Assembly: GCA_964518405.1 (NCBI GenBank)
Contig: CAZFGB010000073.1
Location: 1 to 64,000 of the forward strand
Reading direction: 5' to 3'
Source of the DNA: VXNE01 sp964518405
GTDB taxonomy: Bacteria; Pseudomonadota; Gammaproteobacteria; Pseudomonadales; Azotimanducaceae
DNA: 64,000 nucleotides
The notes under the pieces are model-generated. The model saw nothing but the letters and a program-made list of their open reading frames with translations, did not search any database and had not been told where the DNA came from. Positions 41,783-51,797 of the stretch are shown here, piece by piece (position 1 is the first letter of the stretch; every line of letters starts with the position of its first letter). Both the position numbers and the translations under genes were made by a program.

Positions 41783-43570
41783 CTAACGCAAGGGGACGGG
41801 TTCGAACTGCCGTTCGGTCAAGCCCATGACAGCATCCGGACCGGCCTCGATCGCAGCGAGATAGGCGCCCGCTCGCGGCAGGATGTGGGCGTTGTAGAAC
41901 CGCGCCGTAACGATCTTCGCGGCGAAGAAGGACGCGTCGTGATCCGCCGCCTCGAGGCGCGCCGCGGCCGCCAGGGCGCCGCGCGTCATGGCCTGTGCCC
42001 CGGCGACGACGCCGCACAACATCAGCATGTTGACGGCCGCCGCCCCCGCCGCCCGCAAGTCGTTGCCGGCATTCGCGAACAGCCAATCGACGCCGGACTC
42101 CAGCCTGTCGACCCCGCTGCGGTAGGCCGCCGCCTGGTCGGGCAGCCGCGACTCGACATCTTGCTCCATGTCCCGCATCTCCCCGATCAGCGCGCGGATC
42201 GCCACGCCGCCGTCCCGCAGCATCTTTCGGCCGACCAGGTCCGACGCCTGAATCCCGGTGGTCCCCTCGTAGATGGTTGTGATACGCGCGTCGCGGTAGT
42301 GCTGAGCGGCCCCGGTCTCCTCGACGAATCCCGTGCCGCCGAACACTTGCAACGCGAGGGAAGCGATCTGCTGTCCCGTCTCCGTGATCCAGCCCTTGAT
42401 GATCGGCGTCATCAGATCTGCCCGCGCCCCGTGCCGAATCCGCTCGGCGGCATCCCCGCGGGCCGCCCGATCGAGGTACGAAGCGCCGATGTAGCCCACC
42501 GCGCGCATCGCTTCGATCTGCGCCTTCATTTCCATCAACATGCGGCGCACATCCGGGTGGTGGATGATGGTCACGGGTTCGCCGTTCCCCGGCAGGTTGC
42601 CCTGAACCCGTTCCTGCGCGTACTGCAATGCGTGCTGATAGGCCCGCTCCGCCACGGAAAGGCCCTGCATCCCGACACCGATGCGCGCCCGGTTCATCAT
42701 CGTGAACATGCAGGCGAGACCGCGATGTTCTTCCCCGACAATGTAGCCGACGGCGCGGTCGTATTGCATGACGCAGGTCGGACTGCCGTGAATGCCGAGC
42801 TTGTGCTCGATGGAGACGGCCTGAACCCGGTTGGCCGCGCCCAGGCTGCCGTCCGCTTCGACCAGGATCTTCGGCACGAGGAACAGGCTGATGCCCCGCA
42901 CGCCCGACGGCGCGTCGGGCAAACGCGCCAGCACGAGATGGACGATGTTGTCCGCCATGTCGTGGTCGCCGTAGGTAATGAATATCTTCTGGCCGCTGAC
43001 GAGGTGGTGGTCGCCCTCCGGCGTCGCGCTGCAGCGGATCAGCGCGAGATCGGAACCCGCCTGCGGTTCCGTCAGGTTCATCGTACCTGTCCAGGAGCCG
43101 TCGACCAGGCGCGGCAGGTAGGCGCGCTTCAGCGCGTCGCTCGCGTGCGCCTCGATCGCGCGCGCCGCCCCGTGAGAGAGTTCGGAACAGTTCGACCAGG
43201 CCAGGTTCGCCGACTGCCAGAGTTCCGATACCGCGACGGCCAACAGTTCCGGCAGTCCCTGGCCGCCGAAGTCGGGATTGGCGCCGACGCCCGTCCAGCC
43301 CCCGGCGCGAAACTGCGCGAACGCTTCCGTGAACCCTTCGGGCACGCGCACGCCGGACGCGCCCGAATCGAGCCGGGCGCCTTGGCGATCCCCCTGGGCG
43401 TTGGTCGGAGCGATGACCTCCTCCGCCAGCGCCGCCGCCTCCTTCAGCGCCGCGCGCACGATATCCGGCGTCGCCTCCCCGTAGCCCGGCAAGGCGTTGA
43501 TCTCGCGCCAGGGCACGAGCTCCTCCAGCACAAACCAGATGTCGCGGGTCGGTGCCCGATACGCCGTCAC
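41783..43570 (-). CDS. Acyl-CoA dehydrogenase, large DmdC-like type
   Basis: The 595-aa protein is an FAD acyl-CoA dehydrogenase of the long subgroup related to 3-methylmercaptopropionyl-CoA dehydrogenase. It begins APTRDIWFVLEEL, and has MNLTEPQAGSDLALIR, KIFITYGDHDM, a long central domain and the catalytic Glu in TIYEGTTGIQA. The usual extra C-terminal domain of this subgroup is present. It would dehydrogenate a CoA thioester and pass electrons to ETF. A DMSP-related substrate is possible but the family is broad. A GMC gene lies upstream on the same strand, 46 bp apart. Confidence 0.88.
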   Translation of the reverse strand: MTAYRAPTRDIWFVLEELVPWREINALPGYGEATPDIVRAALKEAAALAEEVIAPTNAQGDRQGARLDSGASGVRVPEGFTEAFAQFRAGGWTGVGANPDFGGQGLPELLAVAVSELWQSANLAWSNCSELSHGAARAIEAHASDALKRAYLPRLVDGSWTGTMNLTEPQAGSDLALIRCSATPEGDHHLVSGQKIFITYGDHDMADNIVHLVLARLPDAPSGVRGISLFLVPKILVEADGSLGAANRVQAVSIEHKLGIHGSPTCVMQYDRAVGYIVGEEHRGLACMFTMMNRARIGVGMQGLSVAERAYQHALQYAQERVQGNLPGNGEPVTIIHHPDVRRMLMEMKAQIEAMRAVGYIGASYLDRAARGDAAERIRHGARADLMTPIIKGWITETGQQIASLALQVFGGTGFVEETGAAQHYRDARITTIYEGTTGIQASDLVGRKMLRDGGVAIRALIGEMRDMEQDVESRLPDQAAAYRSGVDRLESGVDWLFANAGNDLRAAGAAAVNMLMLCGVVAGAQAMTRGALAAAARLEAADHDASFFAAKIVTARFYNAHILPRAGAYLAAIEAGPDAVMGLTERQFEPVPLR

Positions 43571-43616
43571 AGGTGACTTCCTTGCGTTCGGGCGAGCCGC
43601 ATGTAGTTCAGCCGCC

Positions 43617-45242
43617 TCATGCGTTGTCTTCGAGGATCATCGACGCGCCCTTCTCGGCGATCATGATCGTCGGCGCATTGGTATTGCCGGAAACGAGCGT
43701 CGGCATGACCGACGCGTCCGCGACCCGCAACCCGGCGACGCCGCGTACGCGCAACCGCTCGTCCACGACAGCATCGGGATCGCTTCCCATCCTGCAGGTG
43801 CCGACGGGATGAAACACCGTCGAACCGGTATGCCGACAGAATTCGAGGATCTCGTCATCCGACTGCGAGCGCTCGCCGGGATACATTTCGCGCTCGATAT
43901 AACGGGCGAGAGAAGGCGCTTCAGCCATCCGGCGCGCGATGCGAATCCCTTCGACCAGGGCCGCGCGGTCGACATCCTCGGCGAGAAAGTTCGGCCTGAT
44001 CGCCGGTGCCGCGCCGGGGTCGGCGCTTTGAATGTGAATCGAGCCCGTGCTTTCCGGACGCAACTGGCAGACCGCGCATGTCATGCCCGGATCCCGTTCC
44101 AGCGTCCCGCGCGGACGGCTCGCGTCGTGGCTCGCGTGCGCGAAGTGAAACTGCACATCGGGCGTTTCGAGTTCGGTGCGCGTGCGCACGAAGCCGTGGG
44201 CGATGCCCGCCGTATACGTCAGCGCGCCGCGGCGTCGGACCGCGTACTTCAGCGCCTCCATGAGCAGGCGCGCACCGCGCGTATCCTCGTTCAGCGTCCG
44301 GTTGGCCGCCCGCACACGCCAGGCGACGGAGCTCATGTAGTGGTCCCGGTAGTTCTCGCCGACTCCCGGCATGTTGCGAACGACATCGATTCCGAACCCG
44401 CGCAGGAGTTCGACCGGGCCGATCCCCGACAGTTCCAGCAACTGCGGCGACTGCACCGCGCCCGCGGCCAGGATCACCTCCCTGCCGGCGGTCGCCTCCA
44501 CCGTCCGGCCGCCGGTGCCATAGCGAACGCCCGTCGCCCGAACGCCGTTGCCCGTGTCCGATTCCGATCCCTCCGTCAGGACGCGCTGCGCAGGGGCGCG
44601 AGTCGCGATGGTGAGGTTCGAACGCGCCCGCACCGGATCGAGGAAGGCGCGCGCGGTGCTCATCCGCCTGCCGTTGCGCTGGGTCACCTGGTAGATGCCG
44701 AACCCTTCCTGCGAGGCGCCGTTGTAATCCGGATTCTTCGCATAGCCGATCTCGCTACCCGCTTCCACGAACGCGTCGAGTATCGGGTGGCTCTCGATCA
44801 TGTCGGCGACGTTCAGTTCGCCCGCCTCGCCCCGAAACGCGTCTCCGCCGCGTTCGAAACTCTCAGAACGCTTGAAGAACGGCAGGACCTCCTCGAAGGA
44901 CCAGCCCCTGTTGCCGAGCTGGGCCCAGGTATCGTAGTCGCGGGCCTGACCGCGCACGTAGAGCATGCCGTTGATCGAACTGGAGCCGCCCAACACCTTG
45001 CCGCGCGGAATGGGGATCTTCCGATCATGGGTGTTCGACTCCGGCTCGGTTTCGAAACACCAGTTGACGCTCGGCCGATCGATCATGTGCCAGAAGCCGC
45101 CGGGGATATGGATGAGCGGACTCCAGTCGCGGCCGCCGGCTTCGAGCAGCAACACCGAATTTCGGGGATCGCGGCTTAGCCGATTCGCGAGCACGCAACC
45201 TGCGGAGCCCGCGCCCACCACGATGTAGTCATACTCCGGCAT
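43617..45242 (-). CDS. GMC-family FAD oxidoreductase (choline/alcohol dehydrogenase type)
   Basis: The 541-aa protein has the FAD motif YIVVGAGSAGCVLANRLS at its start, LGGSSSINGMLYVRG, EVILAAGAVQSPQLLELSGIG, and the catalytic His region TGSTVFHPVGTCRMG with a C-terminal VRGVAGLRVADASVMP. It oxidises an alcohol, in the membrane or cytoplasm. ATG 45242 is chosen because the Rossmann motif follows at once; a longer reading would add a non-homologous tail. It probably shares a transcript with the acyl-CoA dehydrogenase. Confidence 0.92.
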   Translation of the reverse strand: MPEYDYIVVGAGSAGCVLANRLSRDPRNSVLLLEAGGRDWSPLIHIPGGFWHMIDRPSVNWCFETEPESNTHDRKIPIPRGKVLGGSSSINGMLYVRGQARDYDTWAQLGNRGWSFEEVLPFFKRSESFERGGDAFRGEAGELNVADMIESHPILDAFVEAGSEIGYAKNPDYNGASQEGFGIYQVTQRNGRRMSTARAFLDPVRARSNLTIATRAPAQRVLTEGSESDTGNGVRATGVRYGTGGRTVEATAGREVILAAGAVQSPQLLELSGIGPVELLRGFGIDVVRNMPGVGENYRDHYMSSVAWRVRAANRTLNEDTRGARLLMEALKYAVRRRGALTYTAGIAHGFVRTRTELETPDVQFHFAHASHDASRPRGTLERDPGMTCAVCQLRPESTGSIHIQSADPGAAPAIRPNFLAEDVDRAALVEGIRIARRMAEAPSLARYIEREMYPGERSQSDDEILEFCRHTGSTVFHPVGTCRMGSDPDAVVDERLRVRGVAGLRVADASVMPTLVSGNTNAPTIMIAEKGASMILEDNA

Positions 45243-45405
45243 TCCATTCTCCGCGCGTGGCCTGACGGCGACACAATAGTAGGCAATCGGACCCGGTGGA
45301 ATCCATGTATTTGCCGCGTCTCCGGCCGCCCGCAAACACGAACGCGGACAAGACGGGCGAATTGCCGCAAATCATTCCTGATCAGCATCAAATACCGATT
45401 GCAAA

Positions 45406-45420
45406 TGAGAATTATTCCCG
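45406..45420 (+). promoter_or_regulatory. Candidate Fur box upstream of feoA
   Basis: TGAGAATTATTCCCG resembles the 7-1-7 Fur consensus (TGATAATnATTATCA) best in its left half and ends 14 bp before the feoA start. A fair rather than perfect match. Iron repression of feoAB is expected from its function. Confidence 0.5.
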
Positions 45421-45434
45421 CCTAAAATCCGCGC

Positions 45435-45665
45435 ATGGCTCTCACGCTTCCAGACCTTGCCGTCGGTGACCGCGCCCGCGTCGTCGCGTATGACCGAATC
45501 GACCATGTCGCGCAGCGCCTGATCAGTCTCGGACTGACGCCGGGGACAGCGTTCACCCTGAAGCGATTCGCTCCTTTCGGCGACCCGGTCGAAATTCATT
45601 TTCGCGGCTTTCGTCTGGCGCTGCGTCCCCGGGAAGCGTCATGCCTGGAACTCGAACGCGCCTGA
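45435..45665 (+). CDS. feoA: FeoA, ferrous iron transport accessory protein
   Basis: The 76-aa protein is a small SH3-like FeoA: LPDLAVGDRARVVAYD, the GLTPGTAFTLKRFAPFGDPVEIHFRGFRLALRPREASCLEL pattern typical of the family. It supports FeoB. It overlaps the feoB start by 25 bp in a different frame, and a Fur-like site lies upstream. Confidence 0.93.
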   Translation: MALTLPDLAVGDRARVVAYDRIDHVAQRLISLGLTPGTAFTLKRFAPFGDPVEIHFRGFRLALRPREASCLELERA

Positions 45666-47788
45666 CCCGCCCCGCCGTCGTCGCCATCGTCGGCAACCCC
45701 AACTGCGGCAAGACGACGGTATTCAACCGCTTGACCGGCGGCCGACAACGCGTCGGCAACTGGCCCGGCGTGACCGTCGAACACAAGACCGGTCGCTACG
45801 CCCACGGCGGCCAACAAACGCAAGTGGTGGACTTGCCCGGCACTTACAGCCTCGGCGGCGGCACCGACGCCGTCGACGAGCGGATCGCGCGGGACTACCT
45901 GAAGCACGGCGGTCCGGATGTCGTGGTCAATGTCATCGACGCTTCGTCGGTTTCGCGCGGCCTGTACCTGACGACGCAACTGAAGGAGTTGGGCGCACCG
46001 GTGGTCGTCGCGCTCAACATGACCGATGTCGCCGCGCAACACGGCATCAGCGTCGACGAAGCGGCCCTGGCCCACAGGCTCGGCTGCGCGGTCGTGCCGC
46101 TGGTTGCTTCCCGAGGAAAAGGCATCACCGCCCTGAGGGATGCGATCATCGATGCCGTCCGGGAAGAGCCCGCACCCGAACCCACCGGGCAAGCCGACAG
46201 CGCGGCGCCCGCGCATGCCGGCGACCTGGCCCGCTATCGGGATATCGATGCGCTGGTGGAAGGCGTCGTCCGGGTCGCCTCCGTGCGCCGCACGCTCACC
46301 GATATGGTCGACGCCGTGGTCCTGAATCGTTTCCTCGCCTTTCCGATCTTCCTCGGCGTCATCTACCTGATGTTCATGTTCACCATCAACGTCGGGTCCG
46401 CCTTCATCGACTTCTTCGATATCGCCGGCGCCGCCATCTTCGTCGAAGGCCCGCGGGCGATCTGTACATCGCTGGGGTTCCCGGAGTGGCTTTCCGCCTT
46501 TCTCGCAGACGGCGTCGGCGGCGGGATACAACTCGTCGGGACGTTCATTCCGGTGATCGGCTGCATGTTTCTCGCCCTGGCGGTGATTGAAGCCTCGGGC
46601 TACATGGCGCGCATCGCCTTTGTGCTGGATGGCCTGATGCAGCGCGTCGGTTTGCCCGGCAAGTCCTTCGTGCCGCTGATCGTCGGTTTCGGCTGCAATG
46701 TCCCGGCCGTGATGGCCACGCGCAGCCTCGAGCGCGAACCGGACCGCATTCTCACCACCATCATGGCGCCCTACATGTCTTGCGGCGCCCGGCTCACGGT
46801 GTATGCCCTGTTCGCCGCGGCCTTCTTTCCGAACAACGGGCAGAACGTCGTCTTCGGCCTGTACCTGATCGGCATCGGCATCGCCATACTGTCCGCGCTG
46901 GCCGTGCGCAAGCACCTCCTGCAGCACGAGGTCTCGCACCTGGCGATCGAACTGCCGTCTTATCACGTCCCGACGATACGGGGCGTGCTGATACACACGT
47001 GGCAGAGACTGAAGGGTTTCGTGCTCCGGGCCGGGAAGGCCATCGTCGCCGTGGTGATCATCCTGAACATCGTCAGCTCGATCGGCACGGACGGCTCATT
47101 CGGCCATCGGGACAAGGACACTTCGGCCCTGGCCGCCATCGGCAGGACGATCACGCCCGCCTTGCATCCCATGGGAATCGACGACGACAACTGGCCGGCG
47201 ACCGTTGGCATCTTCGCCGGCATATTCGCCAAGGAGGTGGTGGTCGGCACCCTGGACGCGCTGTACGCCGTACAGCGGGATGACTCCGCCACGTTCGATT
47301 TCGGCGACGAACTCAACGCCGCGTGGCGCAGCGTCGGCGACAACCTCGCCGGTCTCGGCGCCAGCCTCGCGGACCCGCTCGGCATCGGCGTCGGCAACAT
47401 CGCCGATACGGAGGCCGCAGCGTCCGAGCAAGCGGTGGAAATCAACACGATCCAGGCCATGCGCGGACTGTTCCACGGCGAGCTGGGCGCGTTCAGCTAT
47501 CTCCTTTTCATCCTGCTCTACATGCCGTGCGTGGCCACCATCGGGGTCATCTACAAGGAAATCGGCGCCAGCTGGGCAGTGTTCAGCACCGCGTGGTCCC
47601 TCGCCGTCGCCTACGCCGCCGCGGTACTCTGCTACCAGATCGGAAGCTTCGGGGCGCATCCCGTTTCGTCCGCGATCTGGATACTCGGCATAACGGCCTT
47701 TGCGACTGCGGCCTTCTGCGGCCTCATCGCATTCGGCCGGCGATTCTGTCGCCGACAGGACCTCATTCCCGTCACGCACATCGGCTAA
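45641..47788 (+). CDS. feoB: FeoB, ferrous iron uptake GTPase-permease
   Basis: The 715-aa protein has the N-terminal G domain: G1 GNPNCGKTT, G3 DLPGTYSL, G4 NMTD, with the FeoB-specific QRVGNWPGVTVEHK. Two Gate-motif membrane domains follow, including GFGCNVPAVMATRSLE. Membrane helices fill residues about 225-715. It imports Fe2+ across the inner membrane. No feoC follows; a strong hairpin lies just after the stop. Confidence 0.96.
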   Translation: MPGTRTRLTRPAVVAIVGNPNCGKTTVFNRLTGGRQRVGNWPGVTVEHKTGRYAHGGQQTQVVDLPGTYSLGGGTDAVDERIARDYLKHGGPDVVVNVIDASSVSRGLYLTTQLKELGAPVVVALNMTDVAAQHGISVDEAALAHRLGCAVVPLVASRGKGITALRDAIIDAVREEPAPEPTGQADSAAPAHAGDLARYRDIDALVEGVVRVASVRRTLTDMVDAVVLNRFLAFPIFLGVIYLMFMFTINVGSAFIDFFDIAGAAIFVEGPRAICTSLGFPEWLSAFLADGVGGGIQLVGTFIPVIGCMFLALAVIEASGYMARIAFVLDGLMQRVGLPGKSFVPLIVGFGCNVPAVMATRSLEREPDRILTTIMAPYMSCGARLTVYALFAAAFFPNNGQNVVFGLYLIGIGIAILSALAVRKHLLQHEVSHLAIELPSYHVPTIRGVLIHTWQRLKGFVLRAGKAIVAVVIILNIVSSIGTDGSFGHRDKDTSALAAIGRTITPALHPMGIDDDNWPATVGIFAGIFAKEVVVGTLDALYAVQRDDSATFDFGDELNAAWRSVGDNLAGLGASLADPLGIGVGNIADTEAAASEQAVEINTIQAMRGLFHGELGAFSYLLFILLYMPCVATIGVIYKEIGASWAVFSTAWSLAVAYAAAVLCYQIGSFGAHPVSSAIWILGITAFATAAFCGLIAFGRRFCRRQDLIPVTHIG

Positions 47789-47799
47789 CGATACTCGCA

Positions 47800-47832
47800 G
47801 CGGGTTCGCTGCGCTGACGCGCAGGAACCCGC
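47800..47832 (+). terminator. Strong composite hairpin after feoB
   Basis: GCGGGTTC pairs with GAACCCGC and, inside it after a one-base bulge, CTGCGC pairs with GCGCAG around TGAC. The 14-bp stem starts 11 bp after the feoB stop. It lacks a following T-run, so it may act as an mRNA 3' stabiliser or a Rho-assisted terminator. Confidence 0.55.
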
Positions 47833-48008
47833 GATTACGCGGCCTTTCGGCGTCGGCATAGAGGCGGTCGCGCCGGGCGCGAGGCCTTGCTGGTGCGATG
47901 GCTCGGGGGTCGCCGTACAATCTTGCCTGATCACAGGCTCAAGACCGTGATCGCGCGTACGGAGGATTCCGTTTGACTGCAGAGATGCATGCATCAGGTG
48001 AAGCCGCC

Positions 48009-48260
48009 ATGAAGACCATCACCGTCCGGAACGTTCCCCCCGACATTGCCGCCGCGCTGGAAGCGGAACGACGGCTTCGAGGAACCTCGCTCAACCGAAC
48101 GGTCCTGGCACTGATGCGCGAGGCGCTCGGACTCTCGAATCCCAGACGCCGCAGCAACGGACTTCGACAATTGGCGGGAACCTGGACCGAAGACGAATTC
48201 AGACAGTTCGAAGAGGCCGTCGCGCCTTTCCGGGCGATCGACGAAGAGATGTGGAAATGA
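48009..48260 (+). CDS. Orphan ribbon-helix-helix antitoxin
   Basis: The 83-aa protein has an RHH start (MKTITVRNVPPDIAAALEAERRLRGTSLNRTVLALMREALG) like VapB/FitA-type antitoxins, plus a C-terminal tail with Trp and acidic residues (GTWTEDEFRQFEEAVAPFRAIDEEMWK) that would bind a PIN toxin. No toxin follows: the ATG overlapping its stop runs only four codons (ATGACCCAATAG). It appears to have lost its partner. The start with MKTI is chosen over an upstream one lacking the fold. Confidence 0.78.
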   Translation: MKTITVRNVPPDIAAALEAERRLRGTSLNRTVLALMREALGLSNPRRRSNGLRQLAGTWTEDEFRQFEEAVAPFRAIDEEMWK

Positions 48261-48320
48261 CCCAATAGGAGATAGCGCGGATCGGCACCCTCGTTCTTTG
48301 ACTTTCGAGTCCGAAAGCCG

Positions 48321-51056
48321 TCAGCGCCCCGATGGTTCCAGCCTGCGCGGTTCGTCAAACAGCCGTTCCCACATGTCGCATACCGATTGCCGGTAGGCGG
48401 TGAGCCGCGCATTGGCTTCGGCGGACCCCGGGAGGTCCAGCGTCTGATGGTGCACTTCCCCGCGCAGGGCGAGGTACGCGAGCACCAGTCTCTCGGCGTC
48501 CTCTTCTCGCAACACGCCGGATTTGCCGGCTTCCTCCAAAATTCTGACGTTGTCCGACCAGATGGCGAGGTTCGGATGCTCGCGCGCGCGAGCCAGAACC
48601 AGGTATTGAACGATGAACTCCAGGTCGACGATGCCCCCCACGCCCCGTTTCAGGTCGAGTTCGTCGCCGTGTTGCGAGTCGATGCGTCTGCGCATGTTCT
48701 TCACTTCCTCGCGCAAGGACTCGGCGGACCGAGGCCGGCACAGGAATTCCCGCCGGGTTTGCTCGAAGGCCTGCATGAGCGCCGGGTCCCCCGCCACCGC
48801 TCGTGCCCGGATCAGCGCCTGGTGCTCCCAGACCCATGCCCGGTTGGCCTGGTATTCGCGAAACGCCGACAGGCTCGACACCATGAGACCGGCGCTGCCG
48901 GAAGGTCTGAGGCGCATGTCGATCTCGTACAGCGGACCGGTATAGGTCCGCACCGTGAGCAGGTGCATCAGCCTTCTCACCATGCGGTGCAGGAACTGGG
49001 AAGCCGTCCTCGGCAGGTCGTGCAGGAACACCAGGTCGAGGTCCGAATCGAGGCCGAGTTCCTGTCCTCCGAGTTTGCCGTAGCCCACCGCGATGAACGG
49101 CCTCGAACCAGTCCGGTCGTTCGCGAACTGATCCCAGGCGAGTCGAATGGCGTGCTCCAGCACAGCCTCCGCGAGCCAACTCAGGTAGTCGCTGACATGC
49201 ATGATGGGCAGCAGGCCCCTCGCCTCCGCCACCGCCACGCGAAAGACGCGCTGTTCCTTGAATTCGCGCAACGCGTCGACCAGAGCTTCCTCGTCGGCTG
49301 CGGCCGCGAGAACCTCACCGAGTTCTTCCACAAGGGCGTCCCGGCCCGACAAGAGGTCCCACGCATGCTTGTCCAGCATCACCTCCATGAACACCGGATG
49401 CGCGGCGATCTGGTCCGCGACCCAGCGACTCTGGCCCGCCAATCGCACGAATATTTCCAGCGCCTCGGGGTTCTCGCGCAATAGTGCGAGGTAAGTCGAA
49501 CGTCGCAACAGGGTCTTGAAGATCGGTACGAGCCGTTCGACAGCGCGCGCCGGGCTGGGCTGCCGGCTGGCAATCTGCAGGACCTCCGGCATGAGCGCAT
49601 CAAGCCGGTCCCGGCCATCCCCGCTGACCGACGACCGGTCACGCGCCAGGGAGAGGTCGCGCAACAGCGCGGCGACTCTGGTCGGCGCGTCGAATCCCGC
49701 CTCGGCCAACTGGGCGCGGTCATCGCGGTCCGTCCACAATCCGCCCTCCACTCGGGGGGTTCCCGCCCCGATAACGCGATCGAATATGCGCTCCACGTTA
49801 TCTCGATGACGGGCGAGGGCCGAGAGGAACGTCGTATAGGAATCGAAACCCATGGCGAACGCCAACCGCATCCGGCTGCTATCGCTCACCGGCAGACGCT
49901 GCGTCTGCCGGTCCGCCTCCGCCTGAATGCAATGCTCGGTATTGCGGAGAAACCGGTAGGCGTCGCGCAGCTCGGCCACGGTGCCGGCATCGAACTTCTC
50001 CCCCTGCTCAAGCTCCCGAAGGGCGCCGAGGAAGCTGCGCTTCTGCATGTTGCTGAACCGACCGCCGAGAACGAGCTGCTGCACCTGCACCGCGAATTCC
50101 GCATAGCGGATACCGCCGGGGCCGAGTTTCACGTCCTCCGGCCGATGCCGTTCCGCGGCGAGCCGCGCCTTCATCTCGCGCATCGCCTCGAGCGAGCCGA
50201 AATCGAGATAGCGCCGGTACACGAAGGGGCGCAGCGAATCCAGCAACTCCTCGCCCCGCTTCCTGTCGCCCGCGCACGGCCTCGCCTTGATGAGGGCGTA
50301 GCGCTCCCAACTGCGTCCCTGCGATTCAAAATAGTCGCGCAGGGCGTTGAAATGCATGACCAGCGGGCCGCTGGCGCCATAAGGCCGCAGACGCATGTCC
50401 ACGCGAAACACGAAGCCGTCGACGGTGACCGGATTCAACAGGTCGATGATCCCCTGTCCGACCCTGATGAAGTATTGCTGATTGCGCATGCCCGAGGACG
50501 TTCGCCCGTCTTCCGGATAGGCGAAGATCAGGTCTACGTCGGATGACAGGTTGAGTTCCCGCCCGCCCAGCTTGCCCAAGGCAAATACCGTGAGATGCTG
50601 CACCTCGCCGGACGGCGACCGCGGTTCTCCGACCCGTTCCGTCTCGCGCCGCTCCGCCGCCTCGAGTGCTGCGGCGATGAAACCGTCGGCCATGTCGGAC
50701 AGCGACCGTACCGTCTCTTCCAGCGGCGCGGTCCCGGCGAGGTGGCGCCAGACGATCCAGAGTTGACACCGGTTGCGCAACCGGCGCAGTTCCCGCTTGA
50801 GTTCGTCCGCGGCGGGCGAGCCGGAGGTCGCCGCCGCCAATTCATCATGGAACCAGGATTCGTCGAACGGCGCGTCGAATCGCTTGGCCCGCAGGGATTG
50901 CAGGAACCAGTCCGGCTGCCGGGACGCCACCCGCTGGGCGAAGTCGCTGAGCGCCATGACGCGGCGCGCCGTCGCCGGGAGTTCGAGTCCCTCCCGCTCC
51001 GCGAACCGATCCGCCAGCTCGGTCAGACCCGTCGGCAATCGGCTGGAATCCATCAA
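48321..51056 (-). CDS. glnE: GlnE, glutamine synthetase adenylyltransferase/deadenylase
   Basis: The 911-aa protein controls glutamine synthetase by adenylylation and its reversal. It has two nucleotidyltransferase domains: GKLGGRELNLSSDVDLIF (residues about 161-178) and GKLGGQELGLDSDLDLVF (about residue 650). The AR-type RVDMRLRPYGASGP and IDMRLRPSGSAGL follow each. Length fits the gammaproteobacterial form (about 900-950 aa). It is transcribed opposite to bfr's other neighbours; no operon partner is adjacent. Confidence 0.96.
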   Translation of the reverse strand: MMDSSRLPTGLTELADRFAEREGLELPATARRVMALSDFAQRVASRQPDWFLQSLRAKRFDAPFDESWFHDELAAATSGSPAADELKRELRRLRNRCQLWIVWRHLAGTAPLEETVRSLSDMADGFIAAALEAAERRETERVGEPRSPSGEVQHLTVFALGKLGGRELNLSSDVDLIFAYPEDGRTSSGMRNQQYFIRVGQGIIDLLNPVTVDGFVFRVDMRLRPYGASGPLVMHFNALRDYFESQGRSWERYALIKARPCAGDRKRGEELLDSLRPFVYRRYLDFGSLEAMREMKARLAAERHRPEDVKLGPGGIRYAEFAVQVQQLVLGGRFSNMQKRSFLGALRELEQGEKFDAGTVAELRDAYRFLRNTEHCIQAEADRQTQRLPVSDSSRMRLAFAMGFDSYTTFLSALARHRDNVERIFDRVIGAGTPRVEGGLWTDRDDRAQLAEAGFDAPTRVAALLRDLSLARDRSSVSGDGRDRLDALMPEVLQIASRQPSPARAVERLVPIFKTLLRRSTYLALLRENPEALEIFVRLAGQSRWVADQIAAHPVFMEVMLDKHAWDLLSGRDALVEELGEVLAAAADEEALVDALREFKEQRVFRVAVAEARGLLPIMHVSDYLSWLAEAVLEHAIRLAWDQFANDRTGSRPFIAVGYGKLGGQELGLDSDLDLVFLHDLPRTASQFLHRMVRRLMHLLTVRTYTGPLYEIDMRLRPSGSAGLMVSSLSAFREYQANRAWVWEHQALIRARAVAGDPALMQAFEQTRREFLCRPRSAESLREEVKNMRRRIDSQHGDELDLKRGVGGIVDLEFIVQYLVLARAREHPNLAIWSDNVRILEEAGKSGVLREEDAERLVLAYLALRGEVHHQTLDLPGSAEANARLTAYRQSVCDMWERLFDEPRRLEPSGR

Positions 51057-51163
51057 CCCGCCACCTTAGTACTTCCACATCAAGGGAAGTGCGCGGCTCT
51101 CAACCGCGCAGCGACGAGGATTCTAAAGTGCTCGGCCGGTACTGCCTACGGTTGCGACGCAGA

Positions 51164-51634
51164 CTATGAGATGGCCGATTGGATGTAATTCCGGATTCCG
51201 GTCTTGCCGATAAGTTCCAGTTGCGTTTCCAGCCAGTCCACATGCTCTTCCTCGGATTCGAGGATGGACTCGAAGAGTTCACGGCTGATGTAGTCGGATA
51301 CGGACTCCGAAAAGGCGATGGCTTCGCGCAGCGTCGGCATGGCCTGCATCTCCAACGCCAGATCGCATTTCAGAATTTCCTCCACATCCGTGCCGACGAG
51401 GAGCTTCCCCAGGTCCTGAAGGTTCGGCAGCCCTTCGAGAAACAGAATCCGCTCCATCAGGCTGTCGGCATGATGCATCTCGTCGATGGATGCCTTTTTT
51501 TCCGTCTCGCCGAGCTCTCTCATTCCCCAGTCGGAAAGCATCTTCGCGTGCAGGAAATACTGGTTGATCGCTGTCAACTCGTTTTTCAGGACGCCGTTCA
51601 GGTGCCCGATGATGTCCGAATGCTGCGGTTTCAT
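51164..51634 (-). CDS. bfr: Bacterioferritin (heme-binding ferritin)
   Basis: The 156-aa protein closely follows the E. coli Bfr pattern. It has ferroxidase Glu18 (NELTAINQYF), Glu51/His54 in SIDEMHHAD with heme-ligand Met52, RILFLEGLPNLQDLGKL, and the second ligand set SEEEHVDWLETQLELI. It stores iron as a 24-mer. The start is MKPQHSD at 51634; an upstream in-frame extension lacks a ribosome binding site. It is divergent from bfd across a short Fur-site region. Confidence 0.96.
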   Translation of the reverse strand: MKPQHSDIIGHLNGVLKNELTAINQYFLHAKMLSDWGMRELGETEKKASIDEMHHADSLMERILFLEGLPNLQDLGKLLVGTDVEEILKCDLALEMQAMPTLREAIAFSESVSDYISRELFESILESEEEHVDWLETQLELIGKTGIRNYIQSAIS

Positions 51635-51718
51635 GGCTTGCTCGACCTGTCGCTTGCAACTCGCTGCACTATCGCTTGATTCCTGGACCATGTCAAACTT
51701 AACTTTTTGAAATATAAA

Positions 51719-51733
51719 TGAAAATAATTATCA
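51719..51733. promoter_or_regulatory. Fur box between bfr and bfd (bfr side)
   Basis: TGAAAATAATTATCA matches the 7-1-7 Fur consensus in 13 of 14 scored positions. It lies about 85 bp upstream of the bfr start, in the AT-rich divergent region. Confidence 0.75.
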
Positions 51734-51797
51734 GATTGATCTTCCAGAGACACAGGCCGGAGACAACGCTACAACATTTCAGGGAGGCTGTTGCTAT

